A DNA stretch of 64,000 bases, taken from positions 9,076,001 to 9,140,000 of the forward strand of contig NZ_JASTLC010000001.1 of NCBI RefSeq assembly GCF_030499575.1, written 5' to 3'. Source of the stretch: Streptomyces sp. DG2A-72. GTDB taxonomy: Bacteria; Actinomycetota; Actinomycetes; Streptomycetales; Streptomycetaceae. The translations under genes and the position numbers were made by a program. Positions 38,930 to 49,260 of the stretch are shown here, one piece after another. The number at the start of each line of letters is the position of its first letter. Position 1 is the first letter of the stretch. The notes beneath the pieces are model-generated. The model did not search any database, was not told where the DNA came from, and worked only from the letters and a program-made list of their open reading frames with translations.

Positions 38930-39310
38930 GTGGCCGTGCCCAGGAACGCCCTGAAGAAGTGGGAGAAAGTGCGTGAGTTCGCGCTCGGCCTGCCCGGCGC
39001 CGCCGAGGAGTTCCCCTGGGGCGAGACCGTCGCGAAGGTCAACAAGAAGGTCTTCGTCTTCATGGGCGTCGCCGACGGCAGCTATCCGATGGGCATCACG
39101 GTGAAGCTCAAGGACGACGAGGCCCACGCCCATGCCCTGACCTGCCCCGGTGCCGAGCCCGCCGGGTACGGCCTGGGCAAGGCGGGCTGGGTGAGCATCC
39201 CCTTGGAGCAGGAGGGCGCCCCGGCGGCGGAGCTGCTGTGCGACTGGGTGGAGGAGAGCTATCGGACGATCGCGCCCAAGAAGTTCATAGCGGAGCTGGA
39301 CGAGCGCTGA
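38930..39310 (+). CDS. MmcQ/YjbR family protein
   Basis: 126 residues. PGAAEEFPWGETVAKVNKKVFVFMG and the C-terminal WVEESYRTIAPKKFIAEL are typical of the MmcQ/YjbR double-winged fold, which resembles the DNA-binding domain of CyaY-like or T4 MotA-like proteins; function is unknown. GTG 38930 has the strong site ggaggtg at 38917-38923. It is the gene just before the beta-oxidation operon, with 104 bp between. Confidence 0.85.
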   Translation: MAVPRNALKKWEKVREFALGLPGAAEEFPWGETVAKVNKKVFVFMGVADGSYPMGITVKLKDDEAHAHALTCPGAEPAGYGLGKAGWVSIPLEQEGAPAAELLCDWVEESYRTIAPKKFIAELDER

Positions 39311-39320
39311 CGCCAACTTG

Positions 39321-39333
39321 GCTAAGCGCTTGC
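39321..39333. promoter_or_regulatory. Possible operator upstream of the beta-oxidation operon
   Basis: gctaagcgcttgc is a near-palindrome around agcgct, 82 bp before the CaiB/BaiF gene. The taagcgctt core resembles sites of TetR-type lipid regulators. No nearby TetR gene; the local regulator is MerR-type. Confidence 0.35.
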
Positions 39334-39414
39334 TCGCCCAGGTCTTGTGTCCACCGGTACGCCTTCTTAGCATCACTGGTGTTACATCGGTTGTGTCATA
39401 CCTCAGGGGGCTGG

Positions 39415-40554
39415 ATGACGACGGCGTCACACACACCCGCACCGGGCCCGCTCGGCGGCGTCCGCGTGGTCGAGCTGGCCGGGATCGGGCCGGGCCCCTT
39501 CGCCGCCATGCTCCTGGCCGACCTGGGCGCCGACGTGGTCCGCGTGGACCGGCCCGGCGGCTCGGGCCTGGCGATCGACCCGGCGTACGACATCACCAAC
39601 CGCAACAAGCGCTCGGTGATCGTCGATCTGAAGTCCCCGGACGGCCCCGCCCGCGTCCTCGACCTCGCCGCGCGCGCAGACATCCTCATCGAGGGCTACC
39701 GCCCCTCGGTCGCCGAGCGCCTCGGCGTCGGCCCCGAGGCCTGCCGGGCCCGCAACCCGAAGCTCGTCTACGGCCGCATGACCGGCTGGGGCCAGGAGGG
39801 CCCCCTCGCCGACCGCGCCGGTCACGACATCGCGTACATCGCGCTCACCGGCACCCTCGGCATGATCGGCGACGCGGACTCGCCCCCGGCCGTCCCAGCC
39901 AACCTGATCGGCGACTACGCGGGCGGCTCGCTCTACCTCGTCGTCGGTGTCCTCGCGGCCCTGCACCACGCGCGTGTGACCGGCACCGGCCAGGTCGTGG
40001 ACGCCGCGATCGTGGACGGCGCCGCCCATCTCGCCTCGATGATCCACGGCATGTTCGCCGCGGGAGGCTGGCAGGACCGGCGCGGGGCCAACCTGCTGGA
40101 CGGCGGCTGCCCCTACTACGGGACGTACGAGACCGCGGACGGGAAGTCCATGGCGGTCGGCGCCCTGGAACCGCAGTTCTACGCCGAGTTCCTGGACCTG
40201 CTCGGCATCGAGGGGCATGCCGGCTCCCGCAAGGACATCGCGCGCTGGGGCGAGCTGCGCGAGGCGGTCGCCGCCCGCTTCAAGTCCCGTACGCGGGACG
40301 AGTGGACGGCCGTCTTCGCGGGCTCCGACGCGTGCGTGGCGCCGGTCCTGTCGCTGCGCGAGGCCCCGCACCACCCCCACCTCGCCGCCCGCGGCACCTT
40401 CACCGACCACGGCGGCATCACCCAGCCCGCCCCCGCGCCCCGCTTCTCGGCGACGCCGACCGGCGTCCGCACCGGCCCCGCCCGACCGGGCGCCGACACG
40501 GCCGACGTGGCCCGCGACTGGGACGTACCCGACCTCATGAAGGGCCAGGAATGA
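39415..40554 (+). CDS. CaiB/BaiF CoA-transferase family protein (alpha-methylacyl-CoA racemase-like)
   Basis: 379 residues. The N-terminus GGVRVVELAGIGPGPFAAMLLADLGADVVRVDRP is diagnostic of the family III CoA-transferases and racemases; NRNKRSVIVDLKSPDG, GHDIAYIALTG and YETADGKSMAVGALE follow. The stretch FAGSDACVAPVLSLREA with the AMACR-like GHDI motif fits alpha-methylacyl-CoA racemase, which prepares branched-chain acyl-CoAs for oxidation. ATG 39415 follows aggggg. It overlaps the next gene as ATGA and starts the four-gene operon. Confidence 0.9.
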   Translation: MTTASHTPAPGPLGGVRVVELAGIGPGPFAAMLLADLGADVVRVDRPGGSGLAIDPAYDITNRNKRSVIVDLKSPDGPARVLDLAARADILIEGYRPSVAERLGVGPEACRARNPKLVYGRMTGWGQEGPLADRAGHDIAYIALTGTLGMIGDADSPPAVPANLIGDYAGGSLYLVVGVLAALHHARVTGTGQVVDAAIVDGAAHLASMIHGMFAAGGWQDRRGANLLDGGCPYYGTYETADGKSMAVGALEPQFYAEFLDLLGIEGHAGSRKDIARWGELREAVAARFKSRTRDEWTAVFAGSDACVAPVLSLREAPHHPHLAARGTFTDHGGITQPAPAPRFSATPTGVRTGPARPGADTADVARDWDVPDLMKGQE

Positions 40555-41693
40555 AGCGGAAGATCTTCGCCCCGGAGCACGAGGAGTTCCGCGCGACCGT
40601 GCGCAGCTTCCTGGCCAAGGAGGTGCTGCCCCACTACGAGCAGTGGGAGAAGGACGGCATCGTCTCCCGCGACGCCTGGCGCGCGGCCGGAAAGCAGGGC
40701 CTCCTCGGGTTCGCCGTGCCGGAGGAGTACGGAGGCGGCGGCACGTCCGACTTCCGCTACAGCGCCGTCCTGGCCGAGGAGTTCACGCGCGCGGGCGCGC
40801 CCGGGCTCGCGCTCGGACTGCACAACGACATCATCGGCCCGTACCTCACGGGCCTGGCCACCGAGGAACAGAAGCGGCGCTGGCTGCCCGGCTTCTGCGA
40901 CGGCTCGCTGATCACCGCGATCGCCATGACCGAGCCCGGCGCCGGATCCGACCTCCAGGGCATCCGGACGCACGCCGAGGACCGCGGCGACCACTGGCTG
41001 CTGAACGGCTCCAAGACGTTCATCTCCAGCGGCATCCTCGCCGACCTGGTGATCGTCGTGGCGAAGACGACACCCGAGGGCGGCGCGCACGGACTGTCGC
41101 TGCTCGTCGTCGAGCGTGGCATGGACGGCTTCGAACGCGGCCGCAACCTCGACAAGATCGGCCAGAAGGCCCAGGACACGGCCGAGCTGTTCTTCCACGA
41201 CGTCCGCGTGCCCAAGGAGAACCTGCTCGGCGACCTCAACGGCGCCTTCGTGCACCTGATGACGAACCTCGCCCAGGAGCGCCTGAGCATCGCCGTCTCC
41301 GGGATCGCCGCCGCCGAGCACGTCCTGGAGCTCACCACGGAGTACGTCAAGGAGCGCGAGGCGTTCGGACGGCCGCTCGCAGGGCTCCAGCACATCCGCT
41401 TCGAGATCGCCGAGATGGCAACCGAGTGCGCAGTCACCCGAACCTTCCTCGACCGCTGCATAGAGGACCACGCACGCGGCGAGCTCGACGCCGTGCACGC
41501 CTCCATGGCCAAGTGGTGGGCGACCGAGCTGCAAAAGCGCGTCGCCGACCGCTGCCTCCAACTGCACGGCGGATACGGCTACATGGCCGAATACCCCGTC
41601 GCCCGGGCTTTCACCGACGGCCGTATCCAGACCATCTACGGCGGAACCACCGAGATCATGAAAGAGATCATCGGTCGTGCCGTCCTCGGCTGA
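40551..41693 (+). CDS. Acyl-CoA dehydrogenase
   Basis: 380 residues, normal length. FAD- and substrate-binding motifs are visible: ITAIAMTEPGAGSDLQGI, WLLNGSKTFISSG, and the C-terminal catalytic region QLHGGYGYMAEYPVARAFTDG with IYGGTTEIMKEIIGR, whose Glu is the base. It catalyses the first oxidation of acyl-CoA, passing electrons to ETF. It is the second gene of the operon, coupled by ATGA to the racemase gene; the downstream thiolase begins 21 bp later. The N-terminal helix (FAPEHEEFRATVRSFLAKEV) also fits. Confidence 0.94.
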   Translation: MKRKIFAPEHEEFRATVRSFLAKEVLPHYEQWEKDGIVSRDAWRAAGKQGLLGFAVPEEYGGGGTSDFRYSAVLAEEFTRAGAPGLALGLHNDIIGPYLTGLATEEQKRRWLPGFCDGSLITAIAMTEPGAGSDLQGIRTHAEDRGDHWLLNGSKTFISSGILADLVIVVAKTTPEGGAHGLSLLVVERGMDGFERGRNLDKIGQKAQDTAELFFHDVRVPKENLLGDLNGAFVHLMTNLAQERLSIAVSGIAAAEHVLELTTEYVKEREAFGRPLAGLQHIRFEIAEMATECAVTRTFLDRCIEDHARGELDAVHASMAKWWATELQKRVADRCLQLHGGYGYMAEYPVARAFTDGRIQTIYGGTTEIMKEIIGRAVLG

Positions 41694-41714
41694 CCCTCAC
41701 CGAAAGGCTTACCA

Positions 41715-42929
<1,215 letters not shown>

Positions 42930-42986
42930 TTCCCGGCGGAATCGGCGGAATCAACAGACTTCAACGGCTTCTAACGGAGACCTGCC

Positions 42987-45161
42987 ATGACACAGAGCAC
43001 CACCATCCGCTGGGAACAGGACCGCACCGGCGTCGTCACCCTCGTTCTCGACGACCCCGACCAGTCCGCGAACACCATGAACCGGGCGTTCCGCGACTCC
43101 CTCGCCGTCGTCACCGACCGTCTGGAGGCCGAGAAGGACTCCATCCGCGGCATCATCTTCACCTCCGCCAAGAAGACCTTCTTCGCGGGCGGCGACCTGC
43201 GCGACCTGATCCGTGTCACGCCCGAGACGGCGCAGGAGCTGTTCGACGGCGGCATGGAGATCAAGCGCCGGCTTCGCCGCATCGAGACGCTCGGCAAGCC
43301 GGTCGTCGCGGCGATGAACGGCGCGGCCCTCGGCGGCGGTTACGAGATCGCGCTCGCCTGCCACCACCGCATCGCCCTCGACGCCCCCGGCTCCAAGATC
43401 GGCTGCCCCGAGGTCACCCTCGGCCTGCTTCCCGGAGGCGGCGGCGTCGTCCGCACCGTACGCCTCCTCGGCATCGCCGACGCCCTGCTGAAGGTGCTGC
43501 TCCAGGGCACCCAGTACAGCCCGCAGCGCGCCCTGGAGAACGGCCTGATCCACGAAGTGGCCGCCACCCAGGACGAGTTGATGGCCAAGGCCCGTGCCTT
43601 CATCGAGGCCAACCCCGAGTCGCAGCAGCCCTGGGACAAGCCCGGCTACCGCATCCCGGGCGGCACACCGGCGAACCCCAAGTTCGCGGCCAACCTGCCC
43701 GCCTTCCCGGCCACTCTGCGCAAGCAGACGAACGGCGCCCCCTACCCGGCGCCGCGCAACATCCTCGCCGCCGCCGTGGAGAGCTCCCAGGTCGACTTCG
43801 ACAACGCGCAGGTCATCGAGGCCCGCTACTTCGTGGAGCTGGCCGCGGGACAGACGTCGAAGAACATGATCCAGGCGTTCTTCTTCGACCTCCAGGCCGT
43901 GAACTCCGGTGCCAACCGCCCCAAGGGCATCGAACCGCGCAAGGTCAGCAAGGTCGCCGTCCTCGGCGCCGGGATGATGGGCGCGGGCATCGCGTACTCG
44001 TGCGCCCGCGCGGGCATCGAGGTGGTCCTGAAGGACGTATCGGCCGAAGCCGCTGCCAAGGGCAAGGGCTACTCCGAGAAGCTGTGCGCGAAGGCCGTCT
44101 CCCGGGGCCGTACGACCCAGGAGAAGGCGGACGCGCTGCTGGCCCGCATCACGCCGACCGCGGACCCGCAGGACGTGGCCGGCTGCGACGCGGTCATCGA
44201 GGCCGTCTTCGAGGACCCGGCCCTCAAGCACAAGGTGTTCCAGGAGATCGAGCACATCGTCGCGCCGGACGCGCTGCTGTGCTCCAACACCTCCACGCTC
44301 CCGATCACCGCCCTCGCCGAAGGCGTGGAGCGGCAGGGCGACTTCATCGGGCTGCACTTCTTCTCGCCCGTCGACAAGATGCCCCTCGTCGAGATCATCA
44401 AGGGCGAGCGGACGGGGGAGGAGGCCCTCGCCCGCGCCTTCGACCTGGTCCGGCAGATCAAGAAGACGCCGATCGTCGTCAACGACTCGCGCGGCTTCTT
44501 CACCTCCCGGGTCATCGGCCACTTCATCAACGAGGGCGTGGCCATGGTCGGCGAGGGCATCGAGCCCGCATCGGTCGAGCAGGCCGCCGCCCAGGCGGGC
44601 TACCCGGCCAAGGTGCTGTCTCTCATGGACGAGCTGACGCTCACCCTCCCGCGCAAGATCCGGGGCGAGTCCAAGCGGGCGGTGGAGGAGTCCGGCGGCA
44701 CCTGGCAGCCCCACCCCGCCGAGGCCGTCATCGACCGCATGATCGACGAGTTCGAGCGCACGGGCCGCAGCGGCGGCGCGGGCTTCTACGACTACGTGGA
44801 CGGCAAGCGCGCGGGCCTGTGGCCGGGCCTGCGGGAGCACTTCACCCGAGAGGGCGCGGAGATCCCGTTCCGGGACATGCAGGAACGCATGCTGTTCTCC
44901 GAGGCGCTCGACACGGTGAAGCTCCTGGAGGAGGGCGTGCTGACGTCCGTCGCCGACGCCAACATCGGCTCCGTCTTCGGGATCGGCTTCCCTGGCTGGA
45001 CGGGCGGCGTCCTGCAGTACATCAACGGCTACGAGGGAGGCCTGCCCGGCTTCGTGGCACGCGCGCGTGAACTCGCCGAGCGGTACGGGGAGCGGTTCAT
45101 GCCGCCCGCGCTGCTGGTGGAGAAGGCGGAGAAGGGCGAGAAGTTCACCGACGCGATGTGA
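42987..45161 (+). CDS. FadB-type enoyl-CoA hydratase/3-hydroxyacyl-CoA dehydrogenase
   Basis: 724 residues, the bifunctional alpha-subunit type. The N-terminal hydratase (about 1-220) has FAGGDLRDL and NGAALGGGYEIALACH; the dehydrogenase begins near residue 325 with KVAVLGAGMMGAGIAY and later SNTSTLPITALA, HFFSPVDKMPLVEII and VVNDSRGFFTSRV. It hydrates trans-2-enoyl-CoA and oxidises the product with NAD. With the thiolase, the dehydrogenase and the racemase, it makes a full beta-oxidation spiral. ATG 42987 follows ggaga. Confidence 0.94.
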   Translation: MTQSTTIRWEQDRTGVVTLVLDDPDQSANTMNRAFRDSLAVVTDRLEAEKDSIRGIIFTSAKKTFFAGGDLRDLIRVTPETAQELFDGGMEIKRRLRRIETLGKPVVAAMNGAALGGGYEIALACHHRIALDAPGSKIGCPEVTLGLLPGGGGVVRTVRLLGIADALLKVLLQGTQYSPQRALENGLIHEVAATQDELMAKARAFIEANPESQQPWDKPGYRIPGGTPANPKFAANLPAFPATLRKQTNGAPYPAPRNILAAAVESSQVDFDNAQVIEARYFVELAAGQTSKNMIQAFFFDLQAVNSGANRPKGIEPRKVSKVAVLGAGMMGAGIAYSCARAGIEVVLKDVSAEAAAKGKGYSEKLCAKAVSRGRTTQEKADALLARITPTADPQDVAGCDAVIEAVFEDPALKHKVFQEIEHIVAPDALLCSNTSTLPITALAEGVERQGDFIGLHFFSPVDKMPLVEIIKGERTGEEALARAFDLVRQIKKTPIVVNDSRGFFTSRVIGHFINEGVAMVGEGIEPASVEQAAAQAGYPAKVLSLMDELTLTLPRKIRGESKRAVEESGGTWQPHPAEAVIDRMIDEFERTGRSGGAGFYDYVDGKRAGLWPGLREHFTREGAEIPFRDMQERMLFSEALDTVKLLEEGVLTSVADANIGSVFGIGFPGWTGGVLQYINGYEGGLPGFVARARELAERYGERFMPPALLVEKAEKGEKFTDAM

Positions 45162-45249
45162 CACAGCACTGAGCGACACGCCCACCTGGCCCTGGGGAGG
45201 ACGGGAGACCGACGCTGACCGCCGAACCGGTCACGGTCCCCGTCCCCAC

Positions 45250-45324
45250 GAGCTGGTGGACGAGGGCAGCGGCTTCCGCACCGGGCAGACGCTGAACGTG
45301 TCAGGCGGATCCGCCTACCTCTGA
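45250..45324 (+). pseudogene. C-terminal remnant of an SDR (FabG-like) gene
   Basis: The frame ending at TGA 45322-45324 reads ELVDEGSGFRTGQTLNVSGG, then SAYL: the classic last strand of FabG/SDR enzymes. No SDR body is present upstream. It overlaps the 3' end of the MerR gene on the other strand, so it is a fossil left in the operon tail. Confidence 0.55.
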
Positions 45325-46026
45325 GATCCCGTCCAGCCACTCCCGCAGCTCCTCCCTGAGGGAGCGCTGAAACGTCGTCAGCAGGGCCTGCACCACCAGC
45401 GGATGCATGTGCGCGGACAGCGACTTCACGTCCTCGGCGGCGCGCTCGGCCACGGCTTCGCGCAGCAGCCGCGACAACTCGTGCGCCGCCGCGCGCGAGT
45501 GCTCGATCAGCGCCGTGCGGGCCGCCATGATCGTCTCCTGGGACAGCGGTACGTCGAGCAGCTCGACGCCGAGCCGCAGCAGACCGGAGTCGACACGGAA
45601 CGCGCCGTCCTCGTGCGCGACCACGTTCATCGCCCCCAGCCGCTCCACGTCCTGATCGCTCAGCGTCCGCCCGGCCCGCCGCTGCAGCTCCTCGCGTGTC
45701 ACCGTCTCCACCGAATCCGGGGCCCAGCTCGCCACCACGGCACGGTGGATGGCGAGGTCGTGCGCGCTCAGGTCCGGCGGCAGCTGGCGCAGATAGCGGT
45801 CGATCGCCGCGAGGGTCATGCCCTGGGTCTGGAGTTCCTCGATCAGCGCGAGGCGTGCGAGATGCTCCTGGCCGTAGTGACCGACCCGGCGTGGACCGAT
45901 CACCGGCGGCGGCAGCAGGCCCTTGGTGCTGTAGAAGCGGACCGTGCGGACCGTGACGCCCGCCCGTGCGGCCAGCTCGTCGATCGTGAGGGTCGGCTCC
46001 GCCACGTCGGTGGATTCGGTCGTCAT
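45301..46026 (-). CDS. MerR-family transcriptional regulator
   Basis: 241 residues. The N-terminal winged HTH reads TIDELAARAGVTVRTVRFYSTKGLLPPP with GHYGQEHLARLALIEELQTQGMTLAAI. The C-terminal effector domain of about 150 residues lacks metal-binding cysteines and is helical, like fatty-acid or acyl-CoA-responsive members. It converges on the beta-oxidation operon, and probably controls it or another lipid operon; MerR members normally bend a long-spacer promoter. ATG 46026 is used. A 21-bp dyad lies immediately upstream. Confidence 0.9.
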   Translation of the reverse strand: MTTESTDVAEPTLTIDELAARAGVTVRTVRFYSTKGLLPPPVIGPRRVGHYGQEHLARLALIEELQTQGMTLAAIDRYLRQLPPDLSAHDLAIHRAVVASWAPDSVETVTREELQRRAGRTLSDQDVERLGAMNVVAHEDGAFRVDSGLLRLGVELLDVPLSQETIMAARTALIEHSRAAAHELSRLLREAVAERAAEDVKSLSAHMHPLVVQALLTTFQRSLREELREWLDGISEVGGSA

Positions 46027-46042
46027 GTGCAGCAGTATCGCT

Positions 46043-46063
46043 GTCTCACCAACACTGTGAAAC
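46043..46063. promoter_or_regulatory. MerR operator-like dyad
   Basis: gtctcac (46043-46049), 7 bp, gtgaaac (46057-46063): inverted repeat with one mismatch, 17 bp upstream of the MerR start. Position suits autoregulation. Confidence 0.5.
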
Positions 46064-46205
46064 CTCGGGGCGTCCACCGAATGACCTTGTGACAAGCACC
46101 GCTCTGTGACATGAGCCACCGCATGCGGGGCAATCTCCGTGGGAAGGTGCTGCCTTGGTCTGTACCGCGTCCAGGCGCGGTGCGGGCCACACCTTTGCAC
46201 GGACA

Positions 46206-46227
46206 CCCGGGCCCACCCCCGCCCGGG
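46206..46227 (+). promoter_or_regulatory. GC-rich hairpin in the ansP 5' region
   Basis: cccgggc (46206-46212) pairs with gcccggg (46221-46227) around an 8-base loop, ending 23 bp before the GTG start of the permease. Possibly affects translation or ends upstream transcription. Confidence 0.35.
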
Positions 46228-46250
46228 CGCACCAGAGAGTGGTACCACCT

Positions 46251-47717
46251 GTGAGCAAGGACGCCGTGGACACGGCACAGGTCGCCGCCCATCCCGAGGC
46301 GACCGGGACCCCCGCGGACGCGGGCGACGCCGGCTACAGCAAGGATCTCAAGGCCCGCCACGTCAACATGATCGCCATCGGCGGCGCGATCGGCACCGGA
46401 CTCTTCCTGGGCGCCGGCGGCCGCCTGCACAACGCCGGCCCCGCCCTCGCACTGGCCTACCTGGTCTGCGGCGTCTTCGCCTTCTTCGTGGTCCGCGCCC
46501 TCGGCGAGCTGGTCCTCTACCGCCCGTCCTCCGGGTCCTTCGTGTCGTACGCGCGCGAGTTCCTCGGCGAGAAGGGCGCGTACGTCGCCGGCTGGATGTA
46601 CTTCCTGAACTGGTCGACGACCGGCATCGCCGACATCACCGCGATCGCGCTCTACACGCACTACTGGAGCATGTTCACCGACATCCCCCAATGGGTGCTG
46701 GCACTGATCGCCCTGGCCGTCGTCCTGGCGGTGAACCTGATCTCGGTGAAGATCTTCGGCGAGATGGAGTTCTGGTTCGCGATCATCAAGGTCGCCACGC
46801 TGGTGGGCTTCATGCTGATCGGCATCTTCCTGCTGGCCACCCAGCACGAGGTGGGCGGCACGACGCCCGGCCTGTCCGTGATCACCGACAACGGCGGCGT
46901 CTTCCCGCACGGCCTGATGCCGGTCGTCCTCGTCATGCAGGGCGTGATCTTCGCGTACGCCGCCCTGGAACTGGTCGGCGTCGCCGCGGGCGAGACCGCC
47001 GAGCCGGAGAAGATCGTCCCGCGCGCGGTGAACTCGATCATGTGGCGGGTGGGCCTGTTCTACGTCGGCTCGGTCGTCCTCCTCGCCCTCCTCCTCCCCG
47101 GCTCGGCGTACTCGGCCGACCAGAGCCCCTTCGTCACGGTCCTGTCGAAGATCGGCGTTCCGGCGGCGGGCGACGTGATGAACCTGGTGGTGCTGACGGC
47201 GGCGATGTCGTCGCTGAACTCCGGCCTGTACTCGACGGGCCGCATCCTGCGCTCCATGGCGATGGCGGGCTCGGCCCCCAAGTTCACCGCCCGCATGAAC
47301 CGCAGCCAGGTCCCCTACGGCGGCATCCTGCTCACCTGCGCGGTGTGCGTGCTCGGCGTCGGCCTGAACTTCCTCGTGCCGAGCCAGGCCTTCGAGATCG
47401 TGCTGAACGTCGCCTCCCTCGGCATCATCAGCACCTGGGTGATCATCATGGTCTGCCACCTGGTCTTCGTCCGCCGAGCCAAGGCGGGCCTGGTCACCCG
47501 TCCGCACTTCCGGCTCCCCGGCAGCCCCGTCACCGAGATCACCACGATCGCCTTCCTGCTGGCCTGCCTCGCCATGATGTGGAACGACCCCGAGGTCGGC
47601 CGCAAGACGCTCCTCCTCATCCCCGTGATCGCGGCGATGCTGATCGGCGGCTGGTACGCACTCCGCCGCCGGGCAGCCAGGGCGGAGGACCGGGAGCTGA
47701 CCGAGCTCACGAAGTAA
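46251..47717 (+). CDS. ansP: Amino acid permease, AnsP (L-asparagine permease) type
   Basis: 488 residues with twelve membrane spans of the APC amino-acid transporter family. The N-terminal helix 1 region [52 protein letters not shown] and [23 protein letters not shown] closely follow AnsP-type permeases, which import asparagine by proton symport (substrate by homology). GTG 46251 is used; the upstream in-frame GTG at 46155 would add a Pro/Arg-rich tail across a hairpin. Next gene begins 121 bp later, after repeat copy 4. Confidence 0.88.
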   Translation: MSKDAVDTAQVAAHPEATGTPADAGDAGYSKDLKARHVNMIAIGGAIGTGLFLGAGGRLHNAGPALALAYLVCGVFAFFVVRALGELVLYRPSSGSFVSYAREFLGEKGAYVAGWMYFLNWSTTGIADITAIALYTHYWSMFTDIPQWVLALIALAVVLAVNLISVKIFGEMEFWFAIIKVATLVGFMLIGIFLLATQHEVGGTTPGLSVITDNGGVFPHGLMPVVLVMQGVIFAYAALELVGVAAGETAEPEKIVPRAVNSIMWRVGLFYVGSVVLLALLLPGSAYSADQSPFVTVLSKIGVPAAGDVMNLVVLTAAMSSLNSGLYSTGRILRSMAMAGSAPKFTARMNRSQVPYGGILLTCAVCVLGVGLNFLVPSQAFEIVLNVASLGIISTWVIIMVCHLVFVRRAKAGLVTRPHFRLPGSPVTEITTIAFLLACLAMMWNDPEVGRKTLLLIPVIAAMLIGGWYALRRRAARAEDRELTELTK

Positions 47718-47732
47718 CATACGGTCAGGAAC

Positions 47733-47772
47733 GCGCCCCGTAAGGGGCGCGGGGAACTGCGCGACCAGCCAC
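47733..47772 (-). repeat. Polar intergenic repeat, copy 4
   Basis: Hairpin gcgcccc-gtaa-ggggcgc (47733-47750) followed by ggggaactgcgcgaccagcc (minus-strand orientation). It is the one copy not following a same-strand gene: it lies between two plus-strand genes. Confidence 0.75.
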
Positions 47773-47838
47773 ACTCAACCCGCAGAAACCCACTGTCGGA
47801 GGGCCTACGGCGACACATTCGGTGGGTAAGGGAGCCGC

Positions 47839-48327
47839 ATGGACCTCATTCCCGTCGAAGTCGGCCCGCTGAATCCCCAAGTGCTGGACCTGGCCGTCGG
47901 CCTCGTGCTGTTCGCCGTCTGCTACCTCGGCATGGTCCCGCTGCTCCGCCGCGCCCGCCGCATCATGGACGCGCGTGAACAGGCGACGGACGGCGTCGCC
48001 AAGCACGCCGAGCAGGTCCGCGCCCTCGCCGAGGAGAAGCGCAACGAGGCGCGGGCCCTGCTCGCCGAGGCCCGGCACGACGCGGCGCGCACCCGGCAGC
48101 AGGCGGAGGCAGAGGGCGCTTCACTCATCGCCGAGGCCCGCGCCGACGGCATACGCGAGCGCGACGCACTCCTCGCCCGTGCCGCCACCCGCATCGAGGC
48201 CGACCGTGCCGCCGCGGAAGCCGAACTCCACACGCACATCCCGGAGTTGGCGGCGGAGTTGGCGAGCCGCGTGCTGGGCGAGCCCGTCAGCCCCGGGACG
48301 CGAACGCCCGCAGCAGACACTCGGTGA
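47839..48327 (+). CDS. Orphan ATP-synthase F0 subunit b-like protein
   Basis: 162 residues. One membrane helix (LAVGLVLFAVCYLGMVPLL, about 19-37), then a long charged coiled coil (about 40-135; EQVRALAEEKRNEARALLAEA) and a short C-terminal end. This is the layout of the ATP synthase b subunit, but it sits among unrelated genes with no other ATP synthase subunit. The main atp operon of Streptomyces should be elsewhere. It may be a paralogue in a different membrane complex. ATG 47839 follows gggagccgc. Its last 41 bp overlap the 3' end of the arginase-family gene. Confidence 0.8.
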   Translation: MDLIPVEVGPLNPQVLDLAVGLVLFAVCYLGMVPLLRRARRIMDAREQATDGVAKHAEQVRALAEEKRNEARALLAEARHDAARTRQQAEAEGASLIAEARADGIRERDALLARAATRIEADRAAAEAELHTHIPELAAELASRVLGEPVSPGTRTPAADTR

Positions 48328-49171
48328 GCCGTGCCGCGATGGTGCCGTCGGGGTCGAGGCGTGGGTTGAAGATCGCGACGTCGAGGCCCATCGCGCCCGG
48401 GCCGGAGAGGGCAATGCCGAGCACCGCCTCCAACTCCTCCCAGGACAGCCCGCCGGACAGCCGGTAGTCCACCGCGGGCATCACCGCGTCGTCCAGTACA
48501 TCGACGTCGAGATGCACCCAGTACCCGGCGGACCCACCGCCCGTGAGGAGATCCACCGCACGCCGTGCCGCCTCGGCCGCGCCCAGCTCCCGTACCGCGT
48601 CGAGGTCCATCGCATGCAGGGCGTCCGGCAGCGGCTGCATCCCGAACACCGAGGCCTCCGCCTGGTCCCGGAAGCCCAGGGCGACCGCGTCCGCGTCCTG
48701 CACCAGCGGCCCCCGCCCCTCCAGATCGGCCAGGACGGCGGGCCCGTGCCCGGTGGCCAGGGCCAGCTCCATGGAGGCCACCTCGCCGACCGGTTCCGCC
48801 GCCGGCTGATAGAAGTCGGTGTGGCCGTCGAGGAACAGCAGCCCGTGCCGCCCCCGCCGCCGCAGCGCCAGCAGATTGCCGAGCAGCACGCTGCAGTCGC
48901 CGCCCAGCACCACCGGGAACCTGCCCTCGTCCAGCACTCCGCCGACCGCGTCGGCCAGCCGTACGGAGTAGTCGGCGATCCCCGCCGGATTGAGGACCTC
49001 GGTCTCCGGATCCCGCTCAGGGTCGTACGGCCCCGGTTCGACCCTGCCCGCCCGCACCGCGCCGAGGCCGTCGGCCAGACCCGCGTCGAGCAGTGCCCCG
49101 GGCAGCTCCTCGACGCCGGTCGGCCGCAGCCCCAGCACGGACGGTGCCTCGATGATCGCGACGTCCCGCAC
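48287..49171 (-). CDS. Arginase/agmatinase/ureohydrolase family protein
   Basis: 294 residues. The metal-binding motifs of the ureohydrolase fold are FLDGHTDFY (D115, H117, D119) and LDVDVLD (D222, D224), but the first motif is GGDCS (Cys93) in place of the usual GGDHS, so one manganese ligand is replaced. Substrate could be arginine, agmatine, guanidinobutyrate or formiminoglutamate; not decidable. ATG 49171 gives a family-typical start. Convergent with the b-subunit-like gene, with a 41-bp overlap. Confidence 0.85.
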   Translation of the reverse strand: MRDVAIIEAPSVLGLRPTGVEELPGALLDAGLADGLGAVRAGRVEPGPYDPERDPETEVLNPAGIADYSVRLADAVGGVLDEGRFPVVLGGDCSVLLGNLLALRRRGRHGLLFLDGHTDFYQPAAEPVGEVASMELALATGHGPAVLADLEGRGPLVQDADAVALGFRDQAEASVFGMQPLPDALHAMDLDAVRELGAAEAARRAVDLLTGGGSAGYWVHLDVDVLDDAVMPAVDYRLSGGLSWEELEAVLGIALSGPGAMGLDVAIFNPRLDPDGTIAARLTECLLRAFASRG

Positions 49172-49260
49172 TGGAAGACTCCCTCGTCAGGCGGCGCCGG
49201 CCGGCCCACGCGTGTCCGGCGCGTGGGCCCACCGTAAACCGCGGGAGGGCGCGGAGCGCG

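Noticed and set aside
46155..46250. N-terminal extension of AnsP from an earlier GTG
   Set aside because: The extension is Pro/Arg-rich, crosses a hairpin and lacks a ribosome site; the GTG at 46251 is more likely.
46023..47774. Long minus-strand frame opposite the permease gene
   Set aside because: No family features, His/Asp/Gly-rich low-information translation; the plus strand encodes a clear permease.
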